This document shows, piece after piece, positions 36,758 through 47,677 of a stretch of DNA of 64,000 nt. The translations under genes were made by a program, and so were the position numbers. Within the stretch, counting starts at the first letter, position 1. Each line of letters starts with the position of its first letter. The notes below the pieces were generated by a model that had not been told where the DNA came from, searched no databases, and was given only the letters and a program-made list of their open reading frames with translations. This DNA comes from Monoplex corrugatus (lineage: Eukaryota; Mollusca; Gastropoda; Littorinimorpha; Ranellidae), in NCBI GenBank assembly GCA_030674185.1, contig JAPXFY010000018.1:42765432-42829431 (forward strand), in the 5' to 3' direction.

Positions 36758-37056
36758 CCAGAAGAACAAGAAAATCAATGTAAGCGCATCTCCAACAAGA
36801 CAAAACAAAACAAGCGCAAATTTTCGGCCAACTAGCCTTTGTCAAGCGCGAACGCACGGTCACAGACAAATCACAGACACCAGCCTTTGTCAAGCGCGAA
36901 CGCACGGTCACAGACAAATCACAGACACCATTGGTGTCTGTGATTTGTCTGTGACCGTGCGTTCGCGCTTGACAAAGGCTAGTTGGCCGAAAATTTGCGC
37001 TTGTTTTGTTTTGTCTTGTTGGAGATGCGCTTACATTGATTTTCTTGTTCTTCTGG
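36758..37056. repeat. Inverted arm at the Penelope 5' end with internal 48 bp duplication
   Basis: 36,758-36,930 is the reverse complement of 36,931-37,056, except that the left arm contains two tandem copies of a 48 bp unit (starting 36,834 and 36,882). Confidence 0.9.
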
Positions 37057-37141
37057 TTTGTGTTTGCTTGGGCGCTGGCAGTCACTCTTGTTTTGGATCT
37101 TGTAATATACCCCAAGACTGCGTTTTATCTGTATAAGTGTC

Positions 37142-39963
37142 TTGTACTACGTCTTTTATTTACTACATTTTAAAATTGTTTTAGCCTTTTTTTATCCTCT
37201 TGCTTTTATCTCATATTCTTACAGAATGTCACATTTTCCAACCTACTTACATTCCCGTCTTCTGTCTGGTTTCCGATCTCTTCCTCCTCCGCTTTTTTCA
37301 CTCGCTGTATCCTATTCTAAAATCTGTTTCACTAAAACAAAAACAAACAGTCATTTATACTTTCTGCGTTGTTGCTTACGCAGAAACTTCATCCCGAAAG
37401 GGTTTCAACTCAAACACACTCCTTCCGACAGTGAAAATAAAAAACTTTTGCAGGCCACTAAAAATATCCTTCTTAAAGCAAGCAAACAGATCATGAAAAC
37501 CCACATAGTACACTTAGAACGCAAACTGTCCATCGCCGACAAATCTCAGAAATACTTCAGTTCTGTAATCAGCAGAACACTAAACCCAACTCTCAGTCTC
37601 TTCATTAAAACCACCGTCATCAATTTCAATGCGTCACTACAAAAACACATGCAAACCATAAAAGACAAAAAATTGACCAACTTGAACAAGACTGCAAACC
37701 CGTCTGCACCGTTCTTGACACCTATCAGCAACCCAGCCCCCTCTCCACCTTCCTCTAGCTCTGCACGTCACCCCCTTGTACATTGCATTCCTTCAAACTT
37801 ACCACTCTCTGAGGCGGAAGTGTCAGCCCTTTCAAAGGGCCTCAAATTTGTCCCTTTAAAACCATCCGCCAGTAAATACCAAACTATCAATAGCTGCCAA
37901 CGATATTTTAGATCCCTACGTTGGATGGCAGTACTGGGACATCCTCCCAAACAAAAATTGAATCCTGATGCTGACTTATTCACAAAACTTTTCCATAAGC
38001 CTTCTCATCGGGAGCCTCCCCGCAACACCTTTCCCGAAGTTGAATATTACATCAACAAATGCCACCAAGAAATAGACTGTCTCAACATGCGACCCAAGAA
38101 ACATTCCAACATCTCCAAAGAAGAAAGGGACGCACTACACTCCCTCAAAAACAGAGACGACATTGTCATCAAACCAGCAGACAAGGGGGGGTGCAATTGT
38201 AGTCTGGGACAGACATCTGTATATCAAGGAAGCCCAGAAACAACTCCACCATCACGCCTTCTACAAAAAGTTGGACCAACCTGCCCACATGACCAATCAT
38301 GCCAAGATATCCAAACTTATCAACAATCTCATAACCTCTAAGCAGCTGCCCCCCACTGCCAGACTACTCATCAAACAACTTCCAGTCCAATCACTTTTTT
38401 ATTTACTTCCCAAAATACATAAAGCCAACAATCCTGGCCGTCCTATCGTGTCAGCTTGCAACTGCCCCACTGAAAACATTTCTCAGTTTCTTGACCACAT
38501 TTTGCAACCTATAGTCCAGGCTTTGCCTACCTTCATCAAAGACACTAACCATACATTGGATCTGATTCAAATATTAAATGAAGACCACACCTTCAAACCC
38601 CAATACCTGTTCACTTTGGATGTGACCTCTCTGTACACCTGCATACCCCACTCCGACGGGTTAAAAGCTCTCCAACATTTTCTGGACAAACGACGTGACC
38701 AAACATTGTCCACTTCAACCCTTGTCCGACTTGCTGAACTGGTTCTCACCATGAACACATTTTCGTTCGGAGATGAGACGTTCTGGCAAGTTAGCGGAGT
38801 CGCCATGGGTACTAAGTTGGGCCCCAGCTATGCCTGCTTATTCATGGGATATTTGGAGGAACATATCCTACAACAATACAAGAAACCCAAACCTGAATTA
38901 TACAAAAGATACATAGACGATTGCATTGGCATGACATCCCTCGATCATGACCAACTTTTACAATTCATCCACTACGTTCAAACGTTTCACCCATCCATCA
39001 AGTTCACATATGAAATTTCAAACACATCTATAAGCTTCCTGGATATCGAAGTTTCCCTTCAATCTGAACAACTAGTCACTACAGTCCACTACAAACCTAC
39101 AGATTCACATTCCTACTTGGACTACCAATCATTTCACACTTCCAACACCAGAAACAGCATTCCCTACTCGCAGTTCTTGAGACTACGACGCCTCTGCTCA
39201 GACGAAGACAAATTTTCAGGACAAAGCAGTTGAAATGACTAGATTTTTCCTGCGCAGACATTACCCACCCGAGGTCATCAATGAAGCCCGGAAAAAAGTC
39301 AGCTCTGTCTCTCGGCCAAATGCCCTCCATTCAAAGCCCAAAGCTGTCACAGAGGATCGGCCAGTCCTCAGTCTAGTTTACCACCCGTCCGTGCACCTCA
39401 TAAAAAGGATCATCTTGTCCAACTGGAACATTTTGCGATCCAGTCATACTACAGGTGAAACCTTTGACAAGCGCCCTTTGCTCGTCTACAAGAGACACCA
39501 ATCTCCGCGACTTGCTGGTGCATTCGAATCTCAGCAAACCAGTCAGCCAACCTCCAGGAACCTCTCCATGCAACAAACCTACATGCAAGACTTGTCCTTT
39601 CTTGTGCTCAGCCACCACAGTCAAAGGCCCCAAATCTCATATGAGAATTACAAAACATTTCAACTGTCAAACTTATAACATTGTCTACTTGATCAGCTGC
39701 TCTAAATGTTCCCAATTGTATATTGGTGAAACTGGACGCACTCTTGACACACGTTTCAAAGAACACTTGGCTGATATCCGCCACCAAAGGGATAAAACTA
39801 TCCCCAATCACTTCAACCAATCAGACCACTCAATCAATGACATCCGAGTGAAAGGTCTGTGGCTTCTACACAATAACAGCACCATAGTCAGGAAAGACAG
39901 AGAATCCCACCTCATAAATAAACTTGGAACACGCAAACCACATGGTCTTAACGACAAACCATG
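37142..39963 (+). pseudogene. Penelope RT/GIY-YIG polyprotein ORF, three frame breaks
   Basis: The N-terminal ~330 residues lead to KPADKGGAIVVW (38,167 onward), a landmark of Penelope RTs. Then follow FYLLPKIHK, GRPIVSACNCPTENIS, FTLDVTSLYT (first catalytic Asp), GVAMGTKLGPSYACLF, YIDD at 38,910-38,921 (catalytic pair) and ISFLDIEV. After a linker comes CNKPTCKTCPF (a Cys motif), then IVYLISCSKCSQL and LYIGETGRTLDTRF with FKEHL, the GIY-YIG nuclease core. The ORF ends GLNDKP at 39,963. Frame changes: seven Gs at 38,185-38,191 where six would keep frame, four Ts at 39,213-39,216 where three would, and one near 39,490. No nonsense codon lies along the path. The start could be 37,142 or the internal Met of MSHFPTYL. 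Confidence 0.88.
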
Positions 39964-40441
39964 AGTAACAAAATTCAGACATGCCGTTTCATGTCTCTTC
40001 CTGTTCCCACGCCTACCAGATTCTTGGCACCGGGCACAATCTACTCCCTTATCTCTTGGCTCTTGCCCTGTGCCTTCTTCAGAACAGGGCTATACCGATA
40101 TAGCATGGCCACTTCTCAAAATTGCAGAACTTATCTCACTTCCCTTTTGACATCACAGTTGCCTCCCCTCTCCCCTTTTCTTACTACTGCTCATGACGAC
40201 ATGGGCATTCCATCTCTTACCCACTGGACGAGGCGGCAGGGAAGTTTTTAGTCCCGTTTTTATTATCCATTGTTTGGTGTCTGTGATTTGTCTGTGACCG
40301 TGCGTTCGCGCTTGACAAAGGCTAGTTGGCCGAAAATTTGCGCTTGTTTTGTTTTGTCTTGTTGGAGATGCGCTTACATTGATTTTCTTGTTCTTCTGGT
40401 TTGTGTTTGCTTGGGCGCTGGCAGTCACTCTTGTTTTGGAT

Positions 40442-40454
40442 CTATCAATCCTAA
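40442..40454. other. Right target-site duplication of the Penelope element
   Basis: Second copy of CTATCAATCCTAA. Confidence 0.85.
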
Positions 40455-40765
40455 GAAAAAGCACATAAGATTTTAACGAACACATACAGGTGAATGGACC
40501 ATTAAGGCAGAAAACGATAGGTAGAAATGACAAAGCAAAAGAACAAGACAGAAACAAAGAGTGTGACAGAAAAGCGGAAATTCCTAGCACAGAATTTCCA
40601 GAAGATGGGGATAATGATAGGTAGAAATGACAAAGCAAAACAACAAAGCAGAAACAAAGAGTGTGACAGAAAAGCGGAAATTCCTAGCACAGAATTTCCA
40701 GAAGATGGGGATACTATTTGTACTGAAAGAGCCCCCGGCATCCCCACGGGGGGGGGGGGGGGGGG
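40455..40765 (-). mobile_element. SINE-like element, copy 10, part right of Penelope insertion
   Basis: The body continues exactly where the left part stopped. About 100 bp are tandemly duplicated (roughly 40,515-40,614 and 40,615-40,714). The head ends in a G run of about 22 (40,749-40,770). Confidence 0.8.
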
Positions 40766-40931
40766 GGGGGTTAAAAGTAAGTTGCATGTTTGCCCAGACA
40801 TAAGACACGGGCACACACAGACTTTGGTACAATTCAAAAGATCATAGAAAGATCATAAGCTTCATCCTACCCCCTTCATTCCCCCTCACACACACACACA
40901 CGTTTTTATTTTGTTTTTTGTTTTTACTCAC

Positions 40932-41059
40932 CTTAAAGATACACCACGAACACGTACGTTGATTGTCACTGGGACAGTAGGACGTGCGGCTGCTTGGGCT
41001 GTCAGCACGTGGAAGAGGCAAGTCGCCAGTTGTCCACTTTCTCGTGTAGAGAACAAGTC
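40932..41059 (-). CDS. Candidate coding exon, unrecognised gene, exon b
   Basis: Bounded by an acceptor (aatatttcag) and a strong donor (gtgagt) on the minus strand. The 128 nt open frame reads LVLYTRKWTTGDLPLPRADS then RTSYCPSDNQRTCSWCIFK. It starts with GA, completing a Gly codon begun by the G at the end of exon a, and ends in phase 0. A (GGT)n tract lies just upstream of the acceptor. I do not recognise the protein; the function is unknown. Confidence 0.5.
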
Positions 41060-41284
41060 CTGAAATATTAGCACCGTCCATTCTGGTGGCGGCGACTATG
41101 GTGGTGGAGGTGGTGGTGGTGGTGGGTATCTACACTGTAGAATGGTGTCTAGCTCAGTCACCCACGACCTCTATTCAGGTTCACCTGATTAAAACAAGGA
41201 CAGAAACAGCATAATCATTGTCTATTTGAAAATGTAATACGAAATGACATTATCAAACATTAAGACATCATATTTCATCCAGCG

Positions 41285-41872
41285 GTGTTGGCATAAATTT
41301 TTGCTGGGTTCCACCACACTGTGGGCTTCATTGGAATGAAGTTTCAGGCAAACTAGCAAAAGACGGTGCATCCAATAATGCAAATACCCTAACATTCAAT
41401 AATATACGACTATCAGTTCATGAACTTGGTTCTCTGTTAGAACGTTCAGTTTATGCTAATTTCTCCAATACCCAAAGCCTGATACCTTACTGCCCCAGAC
41501 AGCTAGCGTCCTTGCTATACAAATAAAGGCTTAACTCTTGGAAAACAAAACACACACAAAATGTATGTATTTGTTCAAAAGCATTATCAGTCCACCATCT
41601 GCTCTTTGAATGTCCTTTCCTACTTACGACATATAGAAATATTTTTCATGTACTGACTCTGGAGATATCCTTTACAATAAAAATAATATTTCTGTAGTCC
41701 AGATGATTCTCAGATCCCCTGTCGGCAGATTGTTATGAACAGTTAATGTTGTATGTTATTATCTGACACTGTTAATTCATTGTTCTTGAATTATTGACAT
41801 GTAATTGTTCCCCCTTTTACATTCAAACTCCCACTCCCCCCCTTCTTTTTTTCTCCATTTCTTTTTTTTTTT

Positions 41873-41905
<33 letters not shown>

Positions 41906-41907
41906 GT

Positions 41908-41984
<77 letters not shown>

Positions 41985-42030
41985 CACTATTGTGAACAGA
42001 CATTAAATACAAGATTCCTTCCTTCATTGT
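41285..42030 (+). mobile_element. LINE RNase H remnant with 3' tail, plus strand
   Basis: FCWVPPHCGLHWNEVSGKLA followed by KDGAS matches the RNase H motif WVPSHCGIxGNExADxLAK; later HHLLFECPFLTTYRNI matches the usual HLLxECP Cys/His end. A stop-rich stretch, a (GT)n block and a GTGAACAGACATTAAATACA tail follow. It lies between the two candidate host exons, antisense to them. Confidence 0.65.
41877..41982. repeat. (GT)n microsatellite
   Basis: GT array within the LINE 3' region, preceded by a poly-T stretch. Confidence 0.95.
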
Positions 42031-42074
42031 TTATTTGTTTTGGGGGCTGGAGGGTGGTGTGTGGAAGCTGGCTT

Positions 42075-42300
42075 TAACAAGACGAAAGATGTTTTAATAC
42101 TAATTTTCCAGAAACTTCTGACAATTCTTAAAATACGTTTTTCACTGTTATAATAGTCTATCATTGTCCCCGATGCACATCTCAAGTTTTACCTCAACTA
42201 AGGCTTCTTGATCTTTTAAAAGTACAAAACCTGGATTTATTTTTATAATATTTGTTGAAAAAACGGAATAATTAAAATGGTTTGACCATCTTGTATTTAC
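42075..42300 (+). repeat. Interspersed ~220 bp repeat, copy 1
   Basis: Shares long blocks with 58,225-58,455: AAACTTCTGACA, TCTATC.TTGTCC, CATCTCAAGTTTTAC, AGTACAAAA.CTGGAT and ATGGTTTGACCATC. No coding potential is apparent. Confidence 0.65.
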
Positions 42301-42304
42301 TTAC

Positions 42305-42469
42305 CGGAGGCACCGTTAACACGAGCACGGGATGGACCAGTCTTTGGGAAGAAGACGAACACCACAAAGCGGTGTTTTGGGTCCGGGCCACAGGGCCTGT
42401 GTGTAAAGGGCAGCCACTCCTGCATGCTTTTGAAGGCAGCAATGTGATGACGGTAGAGTCCCAATAGTC
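42305..42469 (-). CDS. Candidate coding exon, unrecognised gene, exon a
   Basis: The exon is bounded by an acceptor (gtccgcag) and a gtaagt donor, 165 nt long (phase 1 to phase 1). In the frame joining exon b it reads LLGLYRHHIAAFKSMQEWLP, then FTHRPCGPDPKHRFVVFVFF and PKTGPSRARVNGAS. Another frame is also open, so the reading frame rests on phase agreement. No family was recognised. The next upstream exon is not visible before 43 kb. Confidence 0.5.
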
Positions 42470-42589
42470 CTGCGGACACATCACGAACTTTCATCAGAAC
42501 GTGTAAAGACTCAACTCATCACCGTTATGTAAGACACCATAACATCAAACAAAACACTTGTTCTCATGTTCACTAGACTTGTTATTTTT

Positions 42590-42875
42590 GTTTTAATGCC
42601 CAGCCCGCTGCGTAGAGCCATATCAAGAGCTATAGCCGTTTCAAAACACACAATACTTCAACAGGGAAAAAAGGAAACAAAATTAAGTACGCGTATCAAT
42701 GCATTCGCGCACATAATCTAAGGAGACGCCCCTGGCACTGACCACTCCGCCCAATTCTATCACAAAGGGGATTTTAAGAACATACCTGATTAACAGTTCG
42801 AACATAACTAAAAACACTAAAACATATAAAAACGTGCCTAAATCACCTAAAATTGCTTCTGTATATCTCGATACA
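42590..42875 (-). mobile_element. SINE-like element, 5'-truncated copy 11
   Basis: Tail and about 230 bp of body; the head is missing, as expected of 5' truncation in retroelements. Confidence 0.7.
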
Positions 42876-43027
42876 AAATTAATGCCAAGTACTACATTCA
42901 TCTGGAAAAGTTACCTGCTCTAGATATCGAGTTGGAATACCTATTGCCGTCAACTAACAAAAGTTTGGATTCAGCCTCCAAAGCAGAAAAACAAAACAAA
43001 ACACTCCTAACATTTTTCTTTTATTGT

Positions 43028-43565
43028 TGCTTAAAGCCCAGCCGATTGCGCAGAGCCATATCAGGGGTAATACCGCTTCAAAAGACACAAAACTTTAAAG
43101 AAAAAAAAAAGAAAAGAAAATTAATTACACATAATGCATTCGCGCACACAATCTAAGGACATGCCCCCGGCATAGGACCATTCCGTCCAATTTATCGCAC
43201 ATGGGAGATTAAAAAAAAACACCTGAATACAAATATAAGCATACATAAGGGCACCAAAACATATATAAAAACAGGCATAAATTACCTAAAATTGTTTCCG
43301 CATATCTCACCTCCTTAGAGCCAAAAATGCACTTAATACATGTACCCAATTATCAATCCAAAGAAAAAGTACGTAAGATTTTATCGAACAAATACAGGTG
43401 AATGGACCATTAAGGCAGAAAATGACAAGCAGAAATGACAGAAAGCAAAGCAACAAAACAGAAACAAAGAGTGACAGAAAAGAGGAAATTTCTAGCACAG
43501 AATTTCCAGAAGGTGGGGGATATTATTTATACTGAAAGAGCCCCCGGCAACCCAACACGGGGACA
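43028..43565 (-). mobile_element. SINE-like ~520 bp element, copy 12
   Basis: Full-length copy, tail at 43,033, head near 43,563. Confidence 0.75.
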
Positions 43566-43739
43566 CCCCTAACAAGCAAACATACAAAAGAGTTAAAGAT
43601 GTTAAAAGTCACAAGAAAAATGTCATTTATGTGGACAGGCCCAGCAGTCAAGACTTCCAGTCAGAAGCACCTGTACACTGCCTGGAGGGTAACGGGTGGA
43701 GATTTTTACCGATGTGACAGGTCAGCATGACCTGTCGTG

Positions 43740-43925
43740 ACTAAACCTTCCTGCGTGCACGTGTACAGAATGTCAAATATGCACGTTAAAATCCTGTAAG
43801 TCATGTCAGTGGCTGGCCTATCAAGCCTTATGGAAACCTGTAAACATTTATCATGTACGATCATAAAATACGCAGACTGTTCTGTCAACGACAGTCATGA
43901 TAGTGGAATGTGGTCACCATGCCTG
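43740..43925 (+). repeat. Interspersed repeat with ATGCACGTTAAAATCCTGTA core, copy 1
   Basis: The core plus GTCATGTCAGTG and a CTTATGGAAA block recurs at 58,797-58,990 (+), 60,885-61,075 (-) and 62,085-62,252 (-). It is a dispersed short repeat. Confidence 0.65.
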
Positions 43926-44029
43926 AAGGTTTGAGTTCTCCGTGATCCACTAAACAGGTTTTGACTATCGCTATGTGTAATGCGCCGCGAAACCCAAGTG
44001 AGCTTGCAAAATACAAGAATAATTCACTG

Positions 44030-44140
44030 TAGTAGTAGTGATAGTAGTGGTAATAGTGATAGTAGTAGTAATATTGATAATACTAAGTTATAAACAACGA
44101 CAATAATAATAATAGTAACAATAACAACAAAAATAATTGT
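44030..44140. repeat. (AGT)/(AAT)n trinucleotide-rich tract
   Basis: Impure AGT, GAT and AAT triplets. Confidence 0.8.
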
Positions 44141-45960
44141 AATAATGATTAACCACTTTTACTTCGGTAATCGAAATAAGTGTATACTCATTAACTTAAC
44201 GGATAACGCCAAACTGAGTTTATTAAGAGGAATTCGTATCGAGCCCGAACAATTCCATGTACGCTCCAACCAATCAATCTGTCTAAGCCTAGAATCTGAG
44301 ATCATGATCCCAAAAGGATGTTCGTGTCTTTCACCCTAAAATACCTCTATCTCCTATGCATTTTTACCCGTTTATGCATTTTCTTCTATCAAGTCATGTA
44401 TGACGGGTAAAAGTGTAGAGTGGATACAAGGTTGCTAAACCTAGACTCGGAGATTCTAAAACTAAAGAGGCACCGATTTTGGCTGTACACTTACCCTTCT
44501 GCAGCACTGAAGCTGGGCTAATAAATATGTGGATATTGTCCAATTGGAGAGGGAAGCTTTTGTCTCTTCGGTTAACGAATACTGAGGTATGTACCTCTTG
44601 GCTGTTTGCTGTAAGTAATTACTGCCTTTAGTGATCTTTGCCTATGATTACAATTTACACAGGCAATAGTTACTTTTGGCAAAAAGCCAAGGTATGGTCT
44701 GCTCTTTGTCCCCTCCCGCGTATAGACATCTTATACTGGTGTTTTTTTTGTTTTTTTTAACGTTCTAATGGTTTCATGGATACGCTCATATAACCACAAA
44801 ATCAGAAAAAGAATAATAATAATAATGATGATGATAATAACATCTTTCCATGTCTTTTGGTTATATAGTATCCCAGAAACTAATCACTGGTATAAGATAC
44901 CTCTGCTCCCACCCCACGTAACCCCACCTCCAAGGGACCTTTATCAGTGATCTGGTTTCAACTATTAAAGTGCTTGGAATAGGAAAATGGAAAATAGCGG
45001 CCGTCAAGGTCGTACTAAACGGACTGAAAAGGACTTCACCTCTAAGGCGAGGTGATGGAGCTTGTTAATCATGTAAGTGCAGTTTATCTAGGAGAAGGGA
45101 GACCCATTTCAAAAACCACGAACGCCCCATCCCTGGGTAACTCTGCCCCCCTCCCCTCCACCGACGTCTTTGCTTCCGAGAAAGGTTCTTCAGACAGAGG
45201 CTGAGACATCGACGATGAACACTAAAGCTACAATTGCTGAGACCATTCTGCATGGCTGCCATTGCACCTTTGGAGCTATGAGCCACGGGACGCGAGAGAA
45301 TGGGAAGGACCGCACGCATTTTAACACCCTACTGGTATTTTTTGTTTTTGTTGAAAGCAAGCATTACACAACGATATACACGAAATCTAAAGCTTAACAT
45401 TTCAGCGTATTGCTTCGGAAGATTAAAAACATGTACACAATGAAAACCGAAAGGTCACAATTAAATTAAAATTTCTTGGTACAATTTGGCCTCCCTATTC
45501 CGACCTACTTTTGGTTTCGTCTGCTTTTACTGCGAACGGTGGTGATACATATCTTTTCTTTGGTTTTTTGCACCCCCAACAAATTATCTAAAGCCATTTC
45601 ATCACTGGTCCTGTTTCGATCTAATGTCACTAATGTGCAACAAAGAAAATATGCTTTTAATTCATTCTATATGAACAAGTTTGTGATGTTTCTAAAATCA
45701 TTAAAAATGGGAGTGTAGCCTACATAAAATATAAAGTAGAACGTCGTATTAAATTTTGCATGTGTATGTGCGCTGGCTGACCACCGGTACCAGTGATGAG
45801 ATAATTTAACAGATCCGGTTGGTAATGCTAAGTGCTCCGGGGAAGGTGGTGTTAAATTGGGATGTGTCGGATGGAATACGTATACCTGCTAGAGGCTGCT
45901 TCCATGGCGATAGGGCTGAGAATACCAATAGGGCGTTAACACACGTACGCTCTGTCGACA
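44141..45960. other. No gene recognised
   Basis: Mixed-composition sequence; ORFs up to ~85 codons show no family motif or clear splice framing. Confidence 0.35.
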
Positions 45961-46015
45961 ATCTACTATTATCATTATTATTATTATATTACTATTATCA
46001 TTTTTATTATTACAT
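45961..46015. repeat. (ATT)n-rich tract
   Basis: Impure ATT/ATC triplets. Confidence 0.8.
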
Positions 46016-46129
46016 GGTCGGAACACAATCCAGCGAAGGTAACCAATTTCTCATGTACATGTGAGCTGTCATGGTCAAAGAGTTACCTGTTCTTTTCTCC
46101 TCGTGATGGCGATGGCCATGCCACAAGAC

Positions 46130-46260
46130 TCACTCAGTGACTCCGCCAGTTCAAACTAGTGAGTGACGCCGCCCGGTATGTCACAATCGGCGATTACGCG
46201 TGCGCGAAAACTGCAGCGGAAGACTGTGACCGGCGTGGCGGCACATGTGAGAGGGTAGGC
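46130..46260 (+). promoter_or_regulatory. CpG-rich stretch, possible 5' end of a gene
   Basis: In otherwise AT-rich surroundings this segment has many CpGs (GCGATTACGCGTGCGCG, CCGGCGTGGCGGC). It lies ~1.3 kb upstream of a candidate coding exon on the plus strand. A promoter or first exon is possible but unproven. Confidence 0.25.
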
Positions 46261-47540
46261 AAACAATCGCTGTTTGCTTCGTTAATGTATTCATGTGTCC
46301 GATAATTACCGATCTGAATACCGAAGTCCGTACTTTTCCCATGATGATCGGGTCATTTTCACGAGCTTCCTCTGATTTGCTGACGTGGCAGTGGTGATGT
46401 GACTTTTGGTGTTTGCGGCCGTATCTCCCAAACTTACATGTATGATTATATTGTCTAGTGAATTAATAACCAATAAGAACATGCATTTTCCTGCTTATGT
46501 GTAAAATTTGGTGCAGATGTATCAACAGAAAAACATTTTAGGCCATATTACAGATAGTGGGTGTGGTGACCGTTGTTATTGCCTTGTTCACAATGGCCGC
46601 AAGACTTTTTAGTGCCGATTAACCGTTTTCTTTTTGTCATACCAGCTGAACCTATTGGATAATTTTCTTCATATTTCACGACATACAAGACAATGCATTT
46701 TTAGTGTACTGTGTAAAATTTGGTGAAAAGTTATCGTCTATGACTGGAAATACAAGCTTCAGTTTGACGCTGGTTGTCAGTCTAGCTGACTCAGCAAACT
46801 GTGTCGATGGGCAGCCGAACTTCGAAGGTCTGCTGCCCCTCATTATCAGCTTCTAGACTTCTGGACTTCAGATTGTCAGATTGGATAAGATTAAAACTCA
46901 CACTACTACTAACTAGGCAAGTTTAGCAAGAATCATAGTGTAGATCTAAATAGGACTACAATAGTTAAGGATGGTGAGGGACAATGGATATTGGTCATGT
47001 AGTAGTGTCTCATCTCCTGATATGTGTACACCCACACAACAGTCTTGATGACTGATGTTTGACAGACGCAGCTCAGTGACAACACACACTCACACACACA
47101 CACACACACACTCACTACACACACACACACACACACAGAGTAAATACCCAAAGGTGTGATGAGCCGATGCACAGTAATGCTGAACTTCTAAATTTAATAT
47201 TATCACACTGAAAAAAATCTTGAATTTTCCAAATATAAAGCCTAGATACAATGATTAAGATTAATGCTTTAAATGTGATTTTTTTTATTTCAAATATTCA
47301 ATATATGCCTTTTAAATTGGTGTGTGTCCAACTGAGCTTAGGCCTATAGGCCTACTGCATTAATGTATGGGCATGACAAACCTCCATCTTTTTTCACTTT
47401 TAGTTTGTTTTGTTCCTGTCTAAAGTGCACAAGGATGCTTTGATATGGACTATTGGCACTGTATAGGTCTAAATACAATGATTATTAGGTGCTAGTAATT
47501 GTGATAACTAGTAGTAGTAGTCCTTGTCTGTCATTACTGT
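46261..47540. other. No gene recognised
   Basis: AT-rich; contains a (CA)n block at 47,083-47,137. Two weakly similar ATGCATTTT...GTGTAAAATTTGGTG segments occur near 46,482-46,520 and 46,692-46,725. Confidence 0.35.
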
Positions 47541-47565
47541 TACTGTTGTCATTCAAATGTCTCAT

Positions 47566-47677
47566 AGTGGGTAAGGTCTTTATTCATCCAGATAAAATAG
47601 GTGACTCCGATGCCACCCTCCCCCCACCTGGGTATGAGTGGGATGACTCAATGTTTCATCGTCCAGTCACAGACTGA
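47566..47677 (+). CDS. Candidate terminal coding exon, unrecognised
   Basis: After an acceptor-like tgtctcatag, the plus strand reads GKVFIHPDKIGDSDATLPPP then GYEWDDSMFHRPVTD and a TGA. The composition is more protein-like than the neighbourhood. A PPPGYEW segment weakly recalls dysferlin-type domains, but that is too short to assign. AT-rich, possibly 3' untranslated sequence follows, with AATAAA at 47,814 and an ATTAAA near 48,884. Confidence 0.35.

Larger units (their letters stand above)
36758..40441 (+). mobile_element. Penelope-like element, ~3.7 kb, nearly complete
   Basis: The element runs from a 5' inverted arm (36,758-36,930) through a direct repeat (36,931-37,100), a ~2.8 kb coding region, and a matching direct repeat (40,274-40,443). 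The direct repeats are the pseudo-LTRs; their offset is 3,343 bp. An RT followed by a GIY-YIG endonuclease defines the superfamily. It interrupts SINE-like copy 10 and is bordered by a 13 bp target duplication. Three single-base-type frame breaks and no other stops suggest recent insertion. Confidence 0.9.

Noticed and set aside
12735..40770. G runs at 12,735-12,750 and 40,749-40,770 as regulatory G-quadruplexes
   Set aside because: Both are the homopolymer head of the ~520 bp element and vary in length between copies.
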